In this document: one piece after another, positions 62,330 to 64,000 of the stretch
Numbering within the stretch: the first letter of the stretch is position 1
Layout of the letters: every line of letters starts with the position of its first letter
Origin: Paenibacillus athensensis
GTDB taxonomy: Bacteria; Bacillota; Bacilli; Paenibacillales; NBRC-103111
Direction: 5' to 3'
DNA length: 64,000 nt
Assembly: GCF_004514475.2 (NCBI RefSeq)
Contig: NZ_MYFO02000006.1
Span: forward strand, 1 to 64,000
Program-made: the position numbers and the translations under genes
The notes under the pieces: model-generated
The model's input: only the letters and a program-made list of their open reading frames with translations
What the model was told of the DNA's origin: nothing
Databases searched by the model: none

Positions 62330-63169
62330 TTATCTCGCTCCTTCCTGCCACGGGAAAAACCGGCGGTGACAATAAGCAAATATCCGGTCGGTCAACAGCC
62401 CCAGAAGACCAATCGCAATAATGCCGACAAAAATCAGATCCGTATTCAGAAAACGCTGCGCCTTCATGATCGCAAACCCCAGTCCGCTGCTCGCCGCTAC
62501 CAGCTCGGCCACGACCAGATACGACCACGCCCAGCCGATAATCAGCCGCAGCGTATTCATCAAATCCGGCAGCAGCGCCGGAATCAGCACCTTTTCAATC
62601 GCCTGCCAGCGGCTCGCCCCCAGCGTATACGACGTTTGCAGCAAATCATTGGACACCGCGCGCGTATTGTCGGCCACCATCAGCAGCAGCTGGAAAAAGC
62701 AGCCGATGAAAATAACGAGAATTTTTGCCCACTCGCCAATGCCCGCCCACACCATGATCAGCGGAATGAACGCCGTCGCCGGCATGTAGCGGATAAATTC
62801 GGTCGGCGGCACGAGCAGCGCCTCGGCGAAGCGGAACGTCCCGGCAAGAATGCCAAGCGGAATCCCCAGCAAGCAGGCGAGCAGGAAGCCCATGCTGACC
62901 CGGAAAATACTGATGCCGACATGGTGCCAAAACACAGAGGAGCCCAGTTGCGCGATAAATTGCGTCAGCACCTGGCCCGGCGTCGGCAGAAACGTGCGGT
63001 TGACCAGCCCGCCGTAGCTAAGCGCGCTCCAGACCAGCAGCGCAGCGGCAACCACCAGCAGTACGCCCGACAAATACCCGCGACGGCTAAGCTCGCCCCG
63101 AATCGCAAACAGTTTGCCGCGGCGGCGGGCAGGTCGCGAGGCGTTGGTTTCACGGATGACTTGATTCAT
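62330..63169 (-). CDS. ABC transporter permease (SsuC/TauC-like), 279 aa
   Basis: About six membrane helices of the BPD_transp_1 fold with the EAA-like loop TLGASRWQAIEKVLIPALLPDL. The N-terminus is basic and cytoplasmic. The start is the ATG at 63169, fixed by AGGAGG. The binding protein precedes it by 25 bases. Confidence 0.92.
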   Translation of the reverse strand: MNQVIRETNASRPARRRGKLFAIRGELSRRGYLSGVLLVVAAALLVWSALSYGGLVNRTFLPTPGQVLTQFIAQLGSSVFWHHVGISIFRVSMGFLLACLLGIPLGILAGTFRFAEALLVPPTEFIRYMPATAFIPLIMVWAGIGEWAKILVIFIGCFFQLLLMVADNTRAVSNDLLQTSYTLGASRWQAIEKVLIPALLPDLMNTLRLIIGWAWSYLVVAELVAASSGLGFAIMKAQRFLNTDLIFVGIIAIGLLGLLTDRIFAYCHRRFFPWQEGAR

Positions 63170-63194
63170 GACTTTCCTCCTGTCCCTGCGGGCG

Positions 63195-64000
63195 CTACTG
63201 ACCGCGCTCCTTGGCGATTTCTTCAATATAACGGCTGTCGAACAGCGAATCGGTCTGCGGGATGGACGAGAGCATATCCAGCCCTTTCAGAAACTCGCCC
63301 GTTTTCTGCGCCGTATACGATAGCGACGTGAAATCCGTTCCCGGCTGAAATGCCTTCAGGTTGTCGGCCAGTTGAAAAATTTTCACGCTCTCCACGCCGG
63401 CCTTGTAATCCGCCAGCGGCGTCTCTGCCGCCTTGGCCATAATTTGCAGCGATTCCTCCGGATTCGCCTTCCAATAATCCAACGCGTCAAACCAAGCCTC
63501 GATAATATGCTTGACGTCGTCCGAACGATTGTTCACCACATCCTCGCGAAATACGAGCAGGTCGGGGATAAGCCCCGGCGTATCCTTGGACGAAAACAGC
63601 AGCTTGCCCTTGCCCTCCTGCAGCGCTTTGCTGAGAAACGGCTCCCACAGCACAGCCGCATCAAGCTTGCCGGCAATAAAGGCCGGGCCGGCATCATTGA
63701 CTGTCATGTTCGTATACTTGACATCCTCTTCCTTCATGCCTGCGCGGTCCAGCCCCGTCAGCATCAGCAAATGATCGACCGTACCGAGCTCGGTCGCGAC
63801 CTGCTTGCCCTTGAGCGCCGCCAAATCGGCAATGTCCGGCTTGACGACGATCCCGTCGCCGCCGTTGGAGTTGTCGTTGACCAGCACTGCTTTCAGCGGA
63901 ATGCCCTTGCTCACCGGCGCAAGCGTATCGCTAAGCGTCTGGCTGTTCGCATCGACCTTGCCCGTCGACAGCGCGGCCAGCGAATCGCTATAGACCGGAA
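63195..64000 (-). CDS. ABC transporter substrate-binding protein (SsuA/TauA type), cut at window edge
   Basis: The frame stays open to the window edge, so the N-terminal signal peptide and about a fifth of the protein are outside. The internal GTG at 63914 is not the start. The NMT1/SsuA-like features are NGGDGIVVKPDIADLAALKGK, WEPFLSKALQEG and VNDAGPAFIAGKLDAAV. It likely binds alkanesulfonate, taurine or nitrate. It is the first visible gene of a three-gene importer. Confidence 0.88.
   Translation of the reverse strand, partial: PVYSDSLAALSTGKVDANSQTLSDTLAPVSKGIPLKAVLVNDNSNGGDGIVVKPDIADLAALKGKQVATELGTVDHLLMLTGLDRAGMKEEDVKYTNMTVNDAGPAFIAGKLDAAVLWEPFLSKALQEGKGKLLFSSKDTPGLIPDLLVFREDVVNNRSDDVKHIIEAWFDALDYWKANPEESLQIMAKAAETPLADYKAGVESVKIFQLADNLKAFQPGTDFTSLSYTAQKTGEFLKGLDMLSSIPQTDSLFDSRYIEEIAKERGQ

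Noticed and set aside
1-64000. tRNA genes
   Set aside because: I looked for T-loop GGTTCRANNCC patterns next to a cloverleaf. GGTTC blocks near terminators did not extend to acceptor and anticodon stems.

Overview
The window looks like chromosomal DNA of a Gram-positive spore-former of the Paenibacillaceae (Paenibacillus or a close relative). The evidence is the Firmicutes-type 16S rRNA 5' end and leader with its boxA, several S-layer-homology (SLH) surface proteins, copper-amine-oxidase-like stalk proteins, YkuS-type and CheX proteins, a sporulation-kinase-like histidine kinase, CcpA-type cre sites, and strong AGGAGG ribosome binding sites. Most of the window is GC-rich. About 42.1-57.9 kb is clearly AT-rich.

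Layout. 0-0.5 kb: start of an rRNA operon leaving the window to the left. 0.6-20.9 kb: ordinary core and accessory genes. These are an SLH protein, an FAD oxidoreductase, a DeoR/HAD/MFS operon, a DEAD-box helicase, an ECF-like sigma factor, a hydrolase, an SDR, CheX, a PAS histidine kinase, a NagD-like HAD, a LysR regulator, a PHP phosphatase and a GGDEF-EAL protein. 21.2-27.9 kb: one very large SLH-anchored enzyme with two glycosidase modules (GH3 and GH30). 28.5-30.0 kb: a chemoreceptor without a HAMP domain. 30.5-34.0 kb: a translationally coupled vWA / PP2C / kinase-HhH triad (TerY-P, or YegL-YegK-YegI, type). 34.3-35.4 kb: queC-queD. 35.6-45.5 kb: a five-gene surface cluster on the minus strand. 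It comprises a small protein, two tandem stalk-domain paralogs, a 2000-residue glycine-rich protein that seems to start at ATT, and an SLH protein.

46.56-57.91 kb is an integrated element bounded by a perfect 28-bp direct repeat that lies in terminator hairpins. A tyrosine recombinase and an excisionase-like protein sit at its right end, and a broken phage-type replication initiator lies inside. Its cargo is a tight four-gene minus-strand operon: a class III nucleotide-cyclase-like protein, two proteins of unknown family (one with a long coiled coil), and a lidless Hsp70/DnaK-like ATPase. The element also carries RadC, an Xre regulator and a secreted or membrane protein. The Hsp70/cyclase operon is the best candidate for an undescribed system. 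A role in defence or stress is an inference from its location and composition only.

58.1-64 kb returns to GC-rich core: a cation diffusion facilitator under a Fur/PerR-family palindrome, an EamA transporter, an unrecognised 338-residue protein, and a sulfonate/nitrate-type ABC importer cut by the window edge. A dispersed intergenic repeat (about 85-135 bp, ending in a terminator) recurs at 21.1, 28.4 and 57.9 kb, and its terminator part also occurs at 46.56 kb.
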